A stretch of 15,286 nucleotides of DNA from Anaerolineaceae bacterium. GTDB lineage: Bacteria > Chloroflexota > Anaerolineae > JAAYZQ01. Location of the stretch: positions 1-15,286 of the forward strand of contig JAAYZQ010000437.1 of NCBI GenBank assembly GCA_012514775.1, read 5' to 3'. This document shows, in pieces, positions 7,027 to 14,427 of the stretch; the stretch's first letter is position 1, and the number at the start of each line of letters is the position of its first letter. The position numbers and the translations under genes were made by a program. A model generated the notes under the pieces. It did no database searches and had not been told where the DNA came from. It saw only the letters and a list, made by a program, of their open reading frames with translations.

Positions 7027-8052
7027 CTAGAACTGCTCAAGGAAACGCAGGTCGTTGCCCCAGAAGTAGCGAATGTCCTCGATGCCATACTTGAGCATGG
7101 CAATGCGCTCCGGCCCAAGGCCAAAGGCGAAGCCGGTGTAGCGGTCCGGGTCGTAGCCTCCGTTGCGCAGCACCGTGGGGTGGACCATGCCAGAGCCGCC
7201 GATCTCTACCCAGCCGGTGTACTTGCACACCGGGCAGCCGGCCCCCTGGCAGAGGATGCAGTTTATGTCCATCTCGGCGCTGGGCTCCGTGAAGGGAAAG
7301 TAACTCGCCCGGAATCGGACCAGGCGTCCCGCTCCGAACATGCGCCGGGCAAAGGAGACGAGCGTACCCTTCAGGTCGGCCATGGTGATGGACTCGCCCA
7401 CCGCCAGCCCCTCCACCTGGTAGAACATGAAGGCCGAGCGCGCGCTGACCTGCTCGTAGCGATAGCACATGCCCGGCAGGATGACGCGGATGGGCTCCGG
7501 GTAATAGTCGTGCATGGCCCGCACCTGCCCCGGCGAGGTGTGGGTGCGCAGGATCACCCCCGGGACCGTGGTGTAGAACGTGTCCCACATGTCGCGCGCC
7601 GGGTGGTGGGGCGGCATGTTGAGCAGGGCAAAGTTGTACTCGTCGGTCTCCACGTCGCACGCGCGATAGACCTGGTAACCCATCTCGCCAAAGATGGAGT
7701 AGATCTCGCGCAGCGTGCGGCTCACAGGGTGCAGCCTCCCCGGCCGCGGCGGCCGGCCCGGCAGCGTGACGTCCACCGCATCGGCTGACAGCGAGCGGGC
7801 GTGCGCGGCCTCCTTGAGCGTCTGAAGGCGCGCCTCGTAGCCGGCCTCCAGGGCCTGCTTGACCTCGTTCACCCGCCGGCCATAGGCCGGGCGCTCCTCG
7901 GGCGACAGGCTGCCGAGGGCCTTGACCGCTTCGGTGACCTCTCCCTTGCGGCCCAGGTAGCCGGTCCTCCAGGCGGTCAGAGCAGCCTCGTCGTCGATGG
8001 CCTCCAACGCCTGGAGGGCCTCTCGTTCCACGTGATCCAGATCCTTTGTCAT
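7027..8052 (-). CDS. pheS: Phenylalanyl-tRNA synthetase alpha subunit
   Basis: This 341-aa protein is the catalytic subunit of phenylalanyl-tRNA synthetase, forming Phe-AMP and then Phe-tRNA. Residues 1-90 are the N-terminal helical arm. The class II core follows: TDEYNFALLNMPPHHPARD (about 137-155), YRYEQVSARSAFMFYQVEGL (about 198-217) and motif 3 GFAFGLGPERIAMLKYGIEDIR (about 307-328). A four-cysteine knuckle, CxxCxxxxCxxC at 265-276 just before GWVEIGGSGMVHP, is seen in many PheS proteins. I chose the ATG at 8052 because GGGAGGTG lies 2 nt upstream and the protein starts where PheS should. The frame stays open to 8202, but that stretch is the T-box leader, not coding sequence. Confidence 0.97.
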   Translation of the reverse strand: MTKDLDHVEREALQALEAIDDEAALTAWRTGYLGRKGEVTEAVKALGSLSPEERPAYGRRVNEVKQALEAGYEARLQTLKEAAHARSLSADAVDVTLPGRPPRPGRLHPVSRTLREIYSIFGEMGYQVYRACDVETDEYNFALLNMPPHHPARDMWDTFYTTVPGVILRTHTSPGQVRAMHDYYPEPIRVILPGMCYRYEQVSARSAFMFYQVEGLAVGESITMADLKGTLVSFARRMFGAGRLVRFRASYFPFTEPSAEMDINCILCQGAGCPVCKYTGWVEIGGSGMVHPTVLRNGGYDPDRYTGFAFGLGPERIAMLKYGIEDIRYFWGNDLRFLEQF

Positions 8053-8092
8053 GACACCTCCCACACTATCCGGTGGGCACGACTGCCCACAT

Positions 8093-8392
8093 AATAAAAA
8101 AAGCCCCCGTCCCAGCAGGGACGAGAGCAGGCAACTCCCGCGGTACCACCCTGTTTGGCCGGGCTCGCCCGGCCCCCTCTTGTGCCTGACGGCGGCAGGC
8201 ATCGCCGCGATCGGCTACCCTGATAACGGTGGGTTTCCGGAGCGGACTACTGGGCACGGAGCCTTTCACCCGTCGGCTCGGGAGCGAACTTCGGTGGCGC
8301 TCTGCCCGGAGGGGCTTTCAGTCCATGGCCCCTTCCTCCCTGGTGGCGCCCCGCCACCTACTCCTCTCCGTCACAGCCTTTGACCATGATTG
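8093..8392 (-). promoter_or_regulatory. Phenylalanine T-box leader (tRNA-sensing riboswitch) of pheST
   Basis: The minus-strand leader has every main T-box part. The conserved T-box motif AGGGTGGTACCGCG lies at 8139-8152; its UGGU would pair with an ACCA tRNA end. Stem I carries GGAGAGGAGTAGGTGGCG on its 5' side, pairing through GGUGGCG/CGCCACC and GGAG/CUCC around an internal loop. That loop holds GAAGUUCG, placing the specifier UUC (Phe) at 8286-8288. The terminator follows at 8096-8128; its CCCUG can instead pair with CAGGG beside the T-box motif to form the antiterminator. T-box leaders let uncharged cognate tRNA switch on transcription, so low charged tRNA-Phe should raise pheST expression. 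Confidence 0.95.
8096..8128 (-). terminator. T-box terminator upstream of pheS
   Basis: On the minus strand an 11-bp stem with two G-U pairs (8103-8113 with 8118-8128), UGCU loop, is followed by seven T (8096-8102). It is the conditional terminator of the T-box leader and competes with the antiterminator built on the motif at 8139-8152. Confidence 0.9.
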
Positions 8393-8398
8393 CAGGCT

Positions 8399-8426
8399 AT
8401 TATACACCGCTCTGCAGATTTGTCAA
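8399..8426 (-). promoter_or_regulatory. Promoter of pheST
   Basis: A perfect TTGACA (8421-8426) and a perfect TATAAT (8399-8404) lie 16 bp apart on the minus strand. The predicted start near 8392 is just ahead of T-box stem I. It stands back to back with the ftsH promoter, with 36 bp between the two -35 boxes. Confidence 0.85.
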
Positions 8427-8462
8427 GTTGTGGATCGCCGCTTCTTAAGTAAACGACATTAC

Positions 8463-8491
8463 TTGACACTCCCCCCTCTCTGTGCTAGACT
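8463..8491 (+). promoter_or_regulatory. Promoter of ftsH
   Basis: TTGACA (8463-8468), a 17-bp spacer and TAGACT (8486-8491) form a good housekeeping promoter. The predicted start near 8498 leaves a leader of under 20 nt, so the ribosome site lies close to the 5' end of the mRNA. Confidence 0.7.
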
Positions 8492-8515
8492 ACAAACGTA
8501 ACAGTGGAGGTCAAC

Positions 8516-10339
8516 TTGGAAACTAGAAACATCGTGCGATGGGCAGTGTACATCGTCCTCGCCATCCTGGTTATGGTTTTTCTGTACAATCAGTTTGCCG
8601 GCCCTCAAGAGCCGCAAAACACCATCTCGTTGCAGCAGTTGGCAACAGCCATGAAGGCGAGCGAGGTTGCCGAGATCGCCGTCGAGGGCGACACCCTGCT
8701 GGTCGAGCTGAGCAACGGCGAGACCGTCCAATCGCACAAGGAGGAAGGGGTCGGCCTGGCGGAGACGCTGGGCTACCTGGGGGTCACCCCGGCCATGTGG
8801 GAAGGGGTCACCGTCACGGTCGAGGCGCCCAGCGGGCTCTTTGGCTGGCTCGGGATCCTGAGCTGGATCTTGCCCCTGGTGCTGTTGAGCGTCTTTTTCC
8901 TGGTCGTGTTCCGGCAAGCCCAGAGCAGCGGCAGCCAGGCCATGTCCTTTGGCAAGAGCCGCGCCCGCATGTTCACGGGCGAGAAGCCGACGGTCACGTT
9001 TGACGACGTAGCCGGCGTCGTGGAGGCCAAGCAAGAGCTGGCCGAGGTGGTCGAGTTTCTGAAAGAGCCGCAAAAGTTCATCGCCCTCGGCGCGCGCATC
9101 CCCAAGGGGGTCATCCTCATGGGCGCCCCAGGCACGGGCAAGACCCTCATGGCCAAGGCGGTCTCGGGCGAAGCGGGCGTGCCCTTTTTCTCCATCTCGG
9201 GCTCCGAGTTCGTGGAGATGTTTGTGGGCGTCGGCGCCAGCCGGGTGCGGGACCTCTTTGACCAGGCCAAGCGCAACTCGCCGTGCATCGTCTTTGTGGA
9301 CGAGATCGACGCCGTGGGCCGCCACCGCGGCGCGGGGCTGGGCGGCTCCCACGACGAGCGGGAGCAGACCCTCAACCAGATCCTGGTCGAGATGGACGGC
9401 TTTGACACCGACACCAACGTCATCGTCGTCGCCGCCACCAACCGGCCCGACATCCTGGACCCCGCCCTCCTGAGACCCGGACGATTCGACCGGCGCGTGG
9501 TCCTGGACCGGCCCGATATGCAGGGCCGCGAGCAGATCCTCAAGGTGCACGTGCGGGGCAAGCCCCTGGGCAAGGACGTAAACCTGGCGGCGCTGGCCCG
9601 CCAGACGCCCGGTTTTGTGGGGGCCGACATCGAGAGCCTGGTGAACGAGGCGGCCATCCTGGCAGCGCGGCGCAACAAGAAATCCATCGACATGGACGAG
9701 TTCCAGGAAGCCGTCGAGCGCGTCATGGCCGGGCCGGAGCGCAGGAGCCGGGTCATCACCGAGGAAGAAAAGAGCGTCGTCGCCTACCACGAAGCGGGCC
9801 ACACGCTGGCCGCTGCCCGCACGCCGCACGCCGACAAGGTGCGGAAGGTGACCATCATCCCCCGCGGCATGGCCGGCGGCTATACCATGGCCCTGCCCGA
9901 CGAGGACCGCTACCTGGCGAACCGGGCCAAGTTCGAAGCCGACCTGGTAACCATGCTGGGCGGACGGGCCGCCGAAGAGGTGGTCTTTCAGCGGGTGACG
10001 ACGGGCGCCAGCAACGACCTGGAGCGCGCCACCGAGCTGGTGCGCAAGATGGTCATGGAATACGGCATGAGCGACGAGCTGGGCCCCCTGACCTTTGGCG
10101 AGCGCGAGGAGCTGGTGTTCCTGGGCCGGAGCCTGTCGGAGCACCGGAACTATTCCGAGTCGGTGGCCCGCAAGATTGACGAAGAAGTTCGAAACTTTAT
10201 CGCACGGGCCCACGAGCGCGCCCTCGAGATCATGAGGACGCACCGGGCAGCGTTGGACGAGCTGGCCCGGCAACTGATCCAGAAGGAGACGCTGAACGAG
10301 TCAGAAGTCGAGGCGCTGCTGGCAATGCCCGCCGCCTAG
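8516..10339 (+). CDS. ftsH: ATP-dependent zinc metalloprotease FtsH
   Basis: This is a membrane-bound AAA+ protease of about 607 aa that degrades damaged or unassembled membrane proteins and selected regulators. Numbering from the TTG at 8516: membrane helices lie at about 6-26 and 110-132 with an external domain between; Walker A GAPGTGKT is at 203-210; Walker B VFVDEID at 259-265; the second region of homology, [20 protein letters not shown], at 308-327; the zinc motif HEAGH at 425-429; and the third ligand Asp in [10 protein letters not shown] at about 501. All catalytic parts are intact and the length is normal. A GTG four codons upstream (8504) is in frame, but GGAGGT (8506-8511) overlaps that codon and sits just before the TTG. 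I therefore prefer the TTG start, with moderate certainty. Confidence 0.95.
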   Translation: METRNIVRWAVYIVLAILVMVFLYNQFAGPQEPQNTISLQQLATAMKASEVAEIAVEGDTLLVELSNGETVQSHKEEGVGLAETLGYLGVTPAMWEGVTVTVEAPSGLFGWLGILSWILPLVLLSVFFLVVFRQAQSSGSQAMSFGKSRARMFTGEKPTVTFDDVAGVVEAKQELAEVVEFLKEPQKFIALGARIPKGVILMGAPGTGKTLMAKAVSGEAGVPFFSISGSEFVEMFVGVGASRVRDLFDQAKRNSPCIVFVDEIDAVGRHRGAGLGGSHDEREQTLNQILVEMDGFDTDTNVIVVAATNRPDILDPALLRPGRFDRRVVLDRPDMQGREQILKVHVRGKPLGKDVNLAALARQTPGFVGADIESLVNEAAILAARRNKKSIDMDEFQEAVERVMAGPERRSRVITEEEKSVVAYHEAGHTLAAARTPHADKVRKVTIIPRGMAGGYTMALPDEDRYLANRAKFEADLVTMLGGRAAEEVVFQRVTTGASNDLERATELVRKMVMEYGMSDELGPLTFGEREELVFLGRSLSEHRNYSESVARKIDEEVRNFIARAHERALEIMRTHRAALDELARQLIQKETLNESEVEALLAMPAA

Positions 10340-10357
10340 ACGGGAGTAGCTTCTACG

Positions 10358-10391
10358 CCCAGTTTGCATCCCGGTAAAAACTGGGTATAAT
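10358..10391 (+). promoter_or_regulatory. Promoter of the V4R gene with overlapping inverted repeat
   Basis: A perfect TATAAT (10386-10391) lies 17 bp after TTTGCA (10363-10368). A perfect 8-bp inverted repeat, CCCAGTTT (10358-10365) and AAACTGGG (10378-10385) with a 12-nt centre, covers the -35 box and touches the -10 box. That position suits a repressor operator. It might instead help end ftsH transcripts, but no T-run follows. AAGGAGGA (10423-10430) is the ribosome site. Confidence 0.65.
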
Positions 10392-10437
10392 AGGCCGTGC
10401 GAGCGTGCAACGAAGCAATGTTAAGGAGGAACCGCGC

Positions 10438-11076
10438 GTGTCGGAAGCGAAATACGAAAAGAGCGGATACTGCTACCCGAACCTGATCGCCAGGATTTAT
10501 CTGGGTGCCATCGAAGAAATCATGGGCCCCAACGGCATCAAGGCCTTGCTCAACATGGCCGACATGAAGCACCTGATAGACAACTATCCGCCGGCCAACC
10601 TTAACAAAGAGTTTGATTTCGTCGATTTCGCCCACCTCAACGAGGCCATGGAGATGATGTACGGCCCGCGAGGCGGGCGTGCCCTCTCGCTCCGCGCCGG
10701 GCGCAAGGCCTTTGACCAGGGTCTGAAGAACTTTGGCGCAATGGTGGGCGTCGCCGACAAGGCCTTCCGCATGCTACCCCTGAAGCTCAAGATGAAGGTG
10801 GGCCTGGGCGCCATGGCCAGGGCGTTTTCCGCCACGAGCGACCAGATCAGCTACGTCCGGGAGGCCGACGACCACTTCTTGTACGTGATCGAACGCTGCC
10901 CCGTCTGCTGGGGACGCAAGAGCGATGGTCCCATTTGCCACGCCGCCATGGGCATCATCCTCGAGGGCCTGAACTGGGGCACGGGCGGCAAGAAATTCAA
11001 GGTAGCGCAGGTGACCTGCCACGCCGCGGGGGATCCATCCTGCGATTTCGTAATCAGCAAAGAACCGATTGAATAG
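10438..11076 (+). CDS. V4R-domain protein
   Basis: This soluble protein of 212 aa ends in a V4R (4-vinyl reductase-type) domain. The C-terminal half, about residues 130-208, has ERCPVCWG, PICHAAMGIILEGLNWGTG and VTCHAAGDPSCDFVI, with five cysteines (154, 157, 167, 194, 202). The E/C-rich ending C.AAGDPSC.F is the mark of this domain. V4R domains are thought to bind small hydrophobic ligands and occur in regulators and in bacteriochlorophyll-related proteins; the ligand here is unknown. The N-terminal half (about 1-125) is mixed helical and I do not recognise it. The GTG at 10438 is chosen because AAGGAGGA lies 7 nt upstream; an earlier in-frame start at 10405 would lie upstream of this ribosome site. 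The gene has its own promoter and terminator, so it is probably monocistronic. Confidence 0.82.
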   Translation: MSEAKYEKSGYCYPNLIARIYLGAIEEIMGPNGIKALLNMADMKHLIDNYPPANLNKEFDFVDFAHLNEAMEMMYGPRGGRALSLRAGRKAFDQGLKNFGAMVGVADKAFRMLPLKLKMKVGLGAMARAFSATSDQISYVREADDHFLYVIERCPVCWGRKSDGPICHAAMGIILEGLNWGTGGKKFKVAQVTCHAAGDPSCDFVISKEPIE

Positions 11077-11102
11077 GCGCCGGACAGCAGGCCGTTAAAC
11101 AG

Positions 11103-11146
11103 ACGAGCCAGGATGCGGGTCCAGCCCTGCATCCCGGCTCGTTTTT
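11103..11146 (+). terminator. Terminator after the V4R gene
   Basis: ACGAGCC (11103-11109) pairs with GGCTCGT (11136-11142). The stem continues inside, after one A-C mismatch, with GGATGC/GCATCC and GGG/CCC. Five T (11142-11146) follow. It is a strong Rho-independent terminator 26 bp after the stop codon. Confidence 0.88.
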
Positions 11147-11163
11147 GTGTGGCCGGCGTAGCC

Positions 11164-11243
11164 CCACCAGGGTAGGGGCAACCTTCGCGGTTGCCCGGGG
11201 TGCGGTTGCCCAGGGCAGGGGCGAGCCCTGCCCCTACGGGTGG
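11164..11243. repeat. 80-bp composite palindromic element
   Basis: The element is built from nested inverted repeats. Outer arms are TAGGGGCA (11173-11180) and TGCCCCTA (11229-11236), flanked by CCACC (11164-11168) and GGTGG (11239-11243). Inside are two 8-bp hairpins: GGGCAACC/GGTTGCCC (11176-11196) and GGGCAGGG/CCCTGCCC (11213-11233). GGTTGCCC also occurs a second time at 11204-11211. It has no coding potential and looks like a non-autonomous dispersed element. No promoter for the downstream protease is evident in 11147-11266. Confidence 0.7.
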
Positions 11244-11266
11244 TTATCGAGGTTGACGAGAGGAAA

Positions 11267-13243
11267 ATGACAGCGAATCGCCGGAAGCTTTTGTGGATCA
11301 GCCTGGCCCTCATCGCCAGTTGCTGCCTGGTAGGGGTCTGCGGCCTGTCCGGCCTGGCCTGGGTTTACGGACTGCGGCCCGGCTTTGAGCCTGGGGTAGC
11401 GGTGCTGCCCACGGAGCGGGACGTGCCTACCCCAGTCGTGCGCGAGCCGACCAACCCCGAGCAGGAGACACTGCTCGCCCTGGCGGGTGCAGACCTGCCC
11501 CAACGTGACCTCCTGGAGCTGAACGAGCGGCTGGGCGGGCAGAGCATCCGGCTCCCGGCGGCAACACCCGCTCCGAGGGGCTATCGCCTGGGCGACCGCG
11601 AGACATTCTGGGTGCACGACACGCTCGCCACCTCGTACTTTCGCACCACGGCGGTGCTGCGCTACGAAACCGAGCACGCTTACTGGTGGGTGGAGGAGGG
11701 CTACGAGGTGAACGCCGGGGCACTGGAACGCTCGGCCCGGGCCTTTGAGGATAACACCTATCCCACCAACCACCGCGCCTTTGGCAGCGAATGGTCGCCG
11801 GGCATCGACGGCGACCCCCACGTCTATATCTTTTTGGGGAACGTGCCGGGTGTGGGCGGCCTCTTTTCGGGGCCCGACGAGTACCCGGCCACCGTCCGGC
11901 AGCGGTCCAACGAGCACGAGATGTTTTACATCAGCCTGGACAACTCGCTGCCGGGCAACGCCTATTTTGACGGCGTCCTGGCCCACGAGCACCAACACAT
12001 GATCCACTGGTTCCACGACCGGAACGAGGACACGTGGGTCAACGAGGGCCTCTCGGAGCTGGCAGCCCACCTGGGCGGCTACGATCTGGGCGGCTCGGAC
12101 TATGCCTACCTGTCCATGCCCGACACGCAGCTCACGACGTGGCCCGACCTGGAGGACTCTAGCCCGAACTATGGCGCCAGCTACCTGTTCCTCCTCTACT
12201 TCTACGAGCAGTACGGCGAAGGGGCCATTCGCCGCCTCGTATCCGAGCCGGCCAACGGCATGGACGGCTTCGAAGCCGTCCTGGCCGAGGTGGATCCGGC
12301 GCGCTCCGTGGAGGACCTGGTGGCCGACTGGCTCGTCGCCAACTACCTGGACGACATTGCCGGAGCGGCGGAGGAGCACGGTTACGACAGCCTGTCCCTG
12401 GATCAGATCGCCCTCTCGGCCCGCCATCAAAGCTACCCCATCGACCAGGCAGGCGCCGTAAAGCAATACGCCGCCGATTATATCGTCCTGGAAGGCCAGG
12501 GCGACCTGCTGGTCGAGTTCGAGGGCAGCTCCCTGGTCTCGCTGGTGGGCAACGAGACGCACAGCGGGAGTTACCAGTGGTGGGCGGTGCGCGGCGACGA
12601 GGGCAACGCCACCCTCACCCGGGCCTTTGACCTCTCGGGGTTGGAGGAGGCGACGCTCCAGGCCTGGACGTGGTACGACCTGGAGGTGGATTACGACTAT
12701 GCCTACGTCTCGGTCTCGGACGACGGCGGCGAAACCTGGACCCTCCTGGAGAACGAGCACACGACGACCCTCGACCCGTCGGACAGCAGCTTTGGGCCGG
12801 CGCTGACGGGGTTGAGCGGCGGCAGATCGGCCGAGTGGGTGCAACAGTCCTTTGACCTGGCGCCCTTTGCCGGGCGGCCCGTCCTGGTCCGCTTCGAGGT
12901 CGTCACCGACGACAGCGTCAACCATCCCGGCCTGGCCCTGGACGACATATCCATCCCCGAGCTGGGCTACGCCGACGACGTGGAGGCGGGCGACGGCGGC
13001 TGGCAGGCCGCGGGCTGGCTGCGCGTCGCGGACCACATCCCCCAGGACTTTGCCGTGCAGGTGATCCTCCTGGGCGACGAGCTGCGCGTCGAGCGGCTGG
13101 CCCTGGACGAGCAGATGACCGGCACGCTGCGGCTGGAGGGCATGGGCAACGACGTGGAACAGGCCGTGCTGGTGATCGCGGGCCTGGCGCCCATGACCAC
13201 CGAGCCGGCTGTCTACCGTTACCGGGTCTCTCCCATACCGTAA
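11267..13243 (+). CDS. Membrane-anchored or secreted zinc metalloprotease, M6/immune-inhibitor-A-like
   Basis: The protein is about 658 aa from the ATG at 11267. Residues 5-35 (RRKLLWISLALIASCCLVGVCGLSGLAWVYG) form an N-terminal signal anchor or signal peptide. The zinc motif is HEHQH at 240-244 in LAHEHQHMIHWF, and WVNEGLSELA at about 257-266 gives the downstream Glu that could be the third ligand. The C-terminal half (about 425-600) has the sandwich-like pattern of M6 peptidase tails: SGSYQWWAVRGDEGNATLTRAFDL, VSVSDDGGETW and GLALDDISIPELGY. It probably acts outside the cell on proteins or peptides; the substrate is unknown. The ATG follows GAGAGG by 3 nt, a tight spacing. An in-frame GTG at 11240 lies inside the palindromic element and is less likely. 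No promoter of its own is clear. Confidence 0.82.
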   Translation: MTANRRKLLWISLALIASCCLVGVCGLSGLAWVYGLRPGFEPGVAVLPTERDVPTPVVREPTNPEQETLLALAGADLPQRDLLELNERLGGQSIRLPAATPAPRGYRLGDRETFWVHDTLATSYFRTTAVLRYETEHAYWWVEEGYEVNAGALERSARAFEDNTYPTNHRAFGSEWSPGIDGDPHVYIFLGNVPGVGGLFSGPDEYPATVRQRSNEHEMFYISLDNSLPGNAYFDGVLAHEHQHMIHWFHDRNEDTWVNEGLSELAAHLGGYDLGGSDYAYLSMPDTQLTTWPDLEDSSPNYGASYLFLLYFYEQYGEGAIRRLVSEPANGMDGFEAVLAEVDPARSVEDLVADWLVANYLDDIAGAAEEHGYDSLSLDQIALSARHQSYPIDQAGAVKQYAADYIVLEGQGDLLVEFEGSSLVSLVGNETHSGSYQWWAVRGDEGNATLTRAFDLSGLEEATLQAWTWYDLEVDYDYAYVSVSDDGGETWTLLENEHTTTLDPSDSSFGPALTGLSGGRSAEWVQQSFDLAPFAGRPVLVRFEVVTDDSVNHPGLALDDISIPELGYADDVEAGDGGWQAAGWLRVADHIPQDFAVQVILLGDELRVERLALDEQMTGTLRLEGMGNDVEQAVLVIAGLAPMTTEPAVYRYRVSPIP

Positions 13244-13278
13244 GCCTCCTCCGCTCCGGCGGGGCCGGCCGGGAAGCT

Positions 13279-13490
13279 GGGAGCGCCGAGCGCCGGCTCG
13301 GCAAGGGGCGTGTGGAGAGAAATGCCGAGCAGGCGCTCGGCGGTCCCGGGGCAGCGGGGCCGACCTGGCAACTGGGAGCGCCGAGCGCTGGCTCGGCAAG
13401 TTGCGTGTGGAGAGAAATGCCGAGCAGGCGCTCGGCGGTCCCGGGGCAACAGGGCCGACTTGCCGCTGGGAGCGCCGCTCGCGGCAAAGC
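13279..13490. repeat. GC-rich tandem repeat of 95/94-bp units with paired hairpins
   Basis: Two near-identical units (13279-13373, 95 bp; 13374-13467, 94 bp) and the start of a third (13468-13490) follow the protease stop. A decayed unit end may also precede them (about 13250-13278). Each full unit holds two hairpins on GCCGAGC/GCTCGGC arms; in unit 1 these are 13285-13302 and 13324-13341. The period is not a multiple of three, so open frames here are not coding. The partial third copy can form another stem, TTGCCGC/GCGGCAA. The hairpins may stabilise or end the protease mRNA; no T-run is present. Confidence 0.8.
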
Positions 13491-13493
13491 ATC

Positions 13494-13522
13494 TTGACAA
13501 ACGCCGCCTGCTGGTCTATCAT
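13494..13522 (+). promoter_or_regulatory. Promoter of the pirin-like operon
   Basis: A perfect TTGACA (13494-13499), a 17-bp spacer and TATCAT (13517-13522) lie directly after the tandem repeats. The predicted start near 13529 gives a leader of about 84 nt. The leader from there to 13600 shows no strong structure to my eye. Confidence 0.75.
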
Positions 13523-13612
13523 AATCCTCGACCCACGACGCGGTAGGCAGCGCTAAGGCAGCATTCCACCTCCGCCCTGGCAGTGCCGGGGCAAACCTGA
13601 AGGGAGAGCCTT

Positions 13613-14419
13613 ATGTCTACTTCAATGCACGGCAGACCGGGCCGCGGGCAGCCGGCGCCCTATCTCGTCCTGGATCAGGAAGACTATCGCGTGCTGGGCC
13701 CCGCCGACTTTGGCGGGCCCGGCCTGGTAGCCATCGAAGTCCTGGGTCCCTACGTGGACGTTCAGGCCTCAGGGCCCCTGATCACGGTTCACGATTCCAC
13801 CATCGACCCGCACCTGGGCATCGGCCACCACCGGCACCGCTACAACGAGCGCCTCTTTTACATCACCGCCGGCGAGCTGGACCACGACGACTCGTTGAAC
13901 AACATCCAGGGCCACATGGACGAGGGCGACGTCGGCCTCTTTACCGAGGGGCAGCGGGGCATGGTCCACTCCGAGTGGAACAACGGCGACGTGCCGGCCC
14001 AGGCCTACATCCTGGTCTACACCACGGATCCCATTCCGGAAGAGACGAAATTCACGCGCTTTCGCAGCGAGGACGCGCCTCGCTACGACGAGGGCGAGGG
14101 CGTGCGCACCAAGGAGCTGGTCGGGCCGCGCTCGGAGCTGCGCGTCCACGGCGACCTGCGCCTGTTCACCGACAGCCACCTGGAGGAGGGCGGCCGCCTG
14201 ACGGCGCGCTTTGCCAACGGCGAGGGCGGCCTGCTGGCGATCCGCGAGGGCCACGTGCAGGTGGACGGCCGGGAGCTGCGCCAGGGCGCCACGGTCCTGG
14301 TGCCGCCTGCCGAGGGCGAGCGGACCGTTACGGTGGAGGCCATCAGGCCGGCGCGCGTCTTTCGCGCCGTACACGGGCGCGGCCACGGCCTGATCCGGCG
14401 CTCTGACGGCCGGCGATGA
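13613..14419 (+). CDS. Pirin-like cupin protein
   Basis: This 268-aa protein is a pirin-family bicupin. The N-terminal cupin keeps the metal site: GHHRHRYNERLFYITAGELDHDDSLNN at 71-97 parallels the pirin HPHRGFE motif, giving ligands His73 and His75. GDVGLFTEGQRGMVHSEWN at 105-123 gives His119 and Glu121. The 46-residue spacing between the two ligand pairs is close to that of human pirin. The C-terminal half (about 165-265) is a second cupin-like barrel without obvious ligands. Pirins are non-haem iron proteins with varied roles, including quercetinase activity or redox-linked regulation, so the reaction here cannot be told. The start has AGGGAGAG (13601-13608) 4 nt upstream. The next gene starts 8 bp after the stop, so the two are probably co-transcribed. 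Confidence 0.85.
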   Translation: MSTSMHGRPGRGQPAPYLVLDQEDYRVLGPADFGGPGLVAIEVLGPYVDVQASGPLITVHDSTIDPHLGIGHHRHRYNERLFYITAGELDHDDSLNNIQGHMDEGDVGLFTEGQRGMVHSEWNNGDVPAQAYILVYTTDPIPEETKFTRFRSEDAPRYDEGEGVRTKELVGPRSELRVHGDLRLFTDSHLEEGGRLTARFANGEGGLLAIREGHVQVDGRELRQGATVLVPPAEGERTVTVEAIRPARVFRAVHGRGHGLIRRSDGRR

Positions 14420-14427
14420 GGGTTCCC

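Noticed and set aside
8053..8202. A 50-residue N-terminal extension of PheS
   Set aside because: This stretch is the 3' part of the T-box leader, including the terminator. The ATG at 8052 has a strong ribosome site and the correct family start.
8459..10273. A 604-aa open frame on the minus strand, antisense to ftsH
   Set aside because: It mirrors ftsH, has no ribosome site or recognisable domain, and arises from GC-rich third codon positions in the real gene.
13279..13490. CRISPR array
   Set aside because: The units are long and nearly identical along their whole length, with no short repeats separated by distinct spacers, and no cas genes are present.
11234..13522. A 762-aa open frame on the minus strand across the protease gene and the tandem repeats
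   Set aside because: It crosses both the metalloprotease and the non-coding repeat, shows no family motif, and is a product of high GC content.
13310..13546. Small open frames across the tandem repeats (MPSRRSAVP-type peptides)
   Set aside because: The 95/94-bp period shifts the frame between copies, so no repeated protein is encoded.
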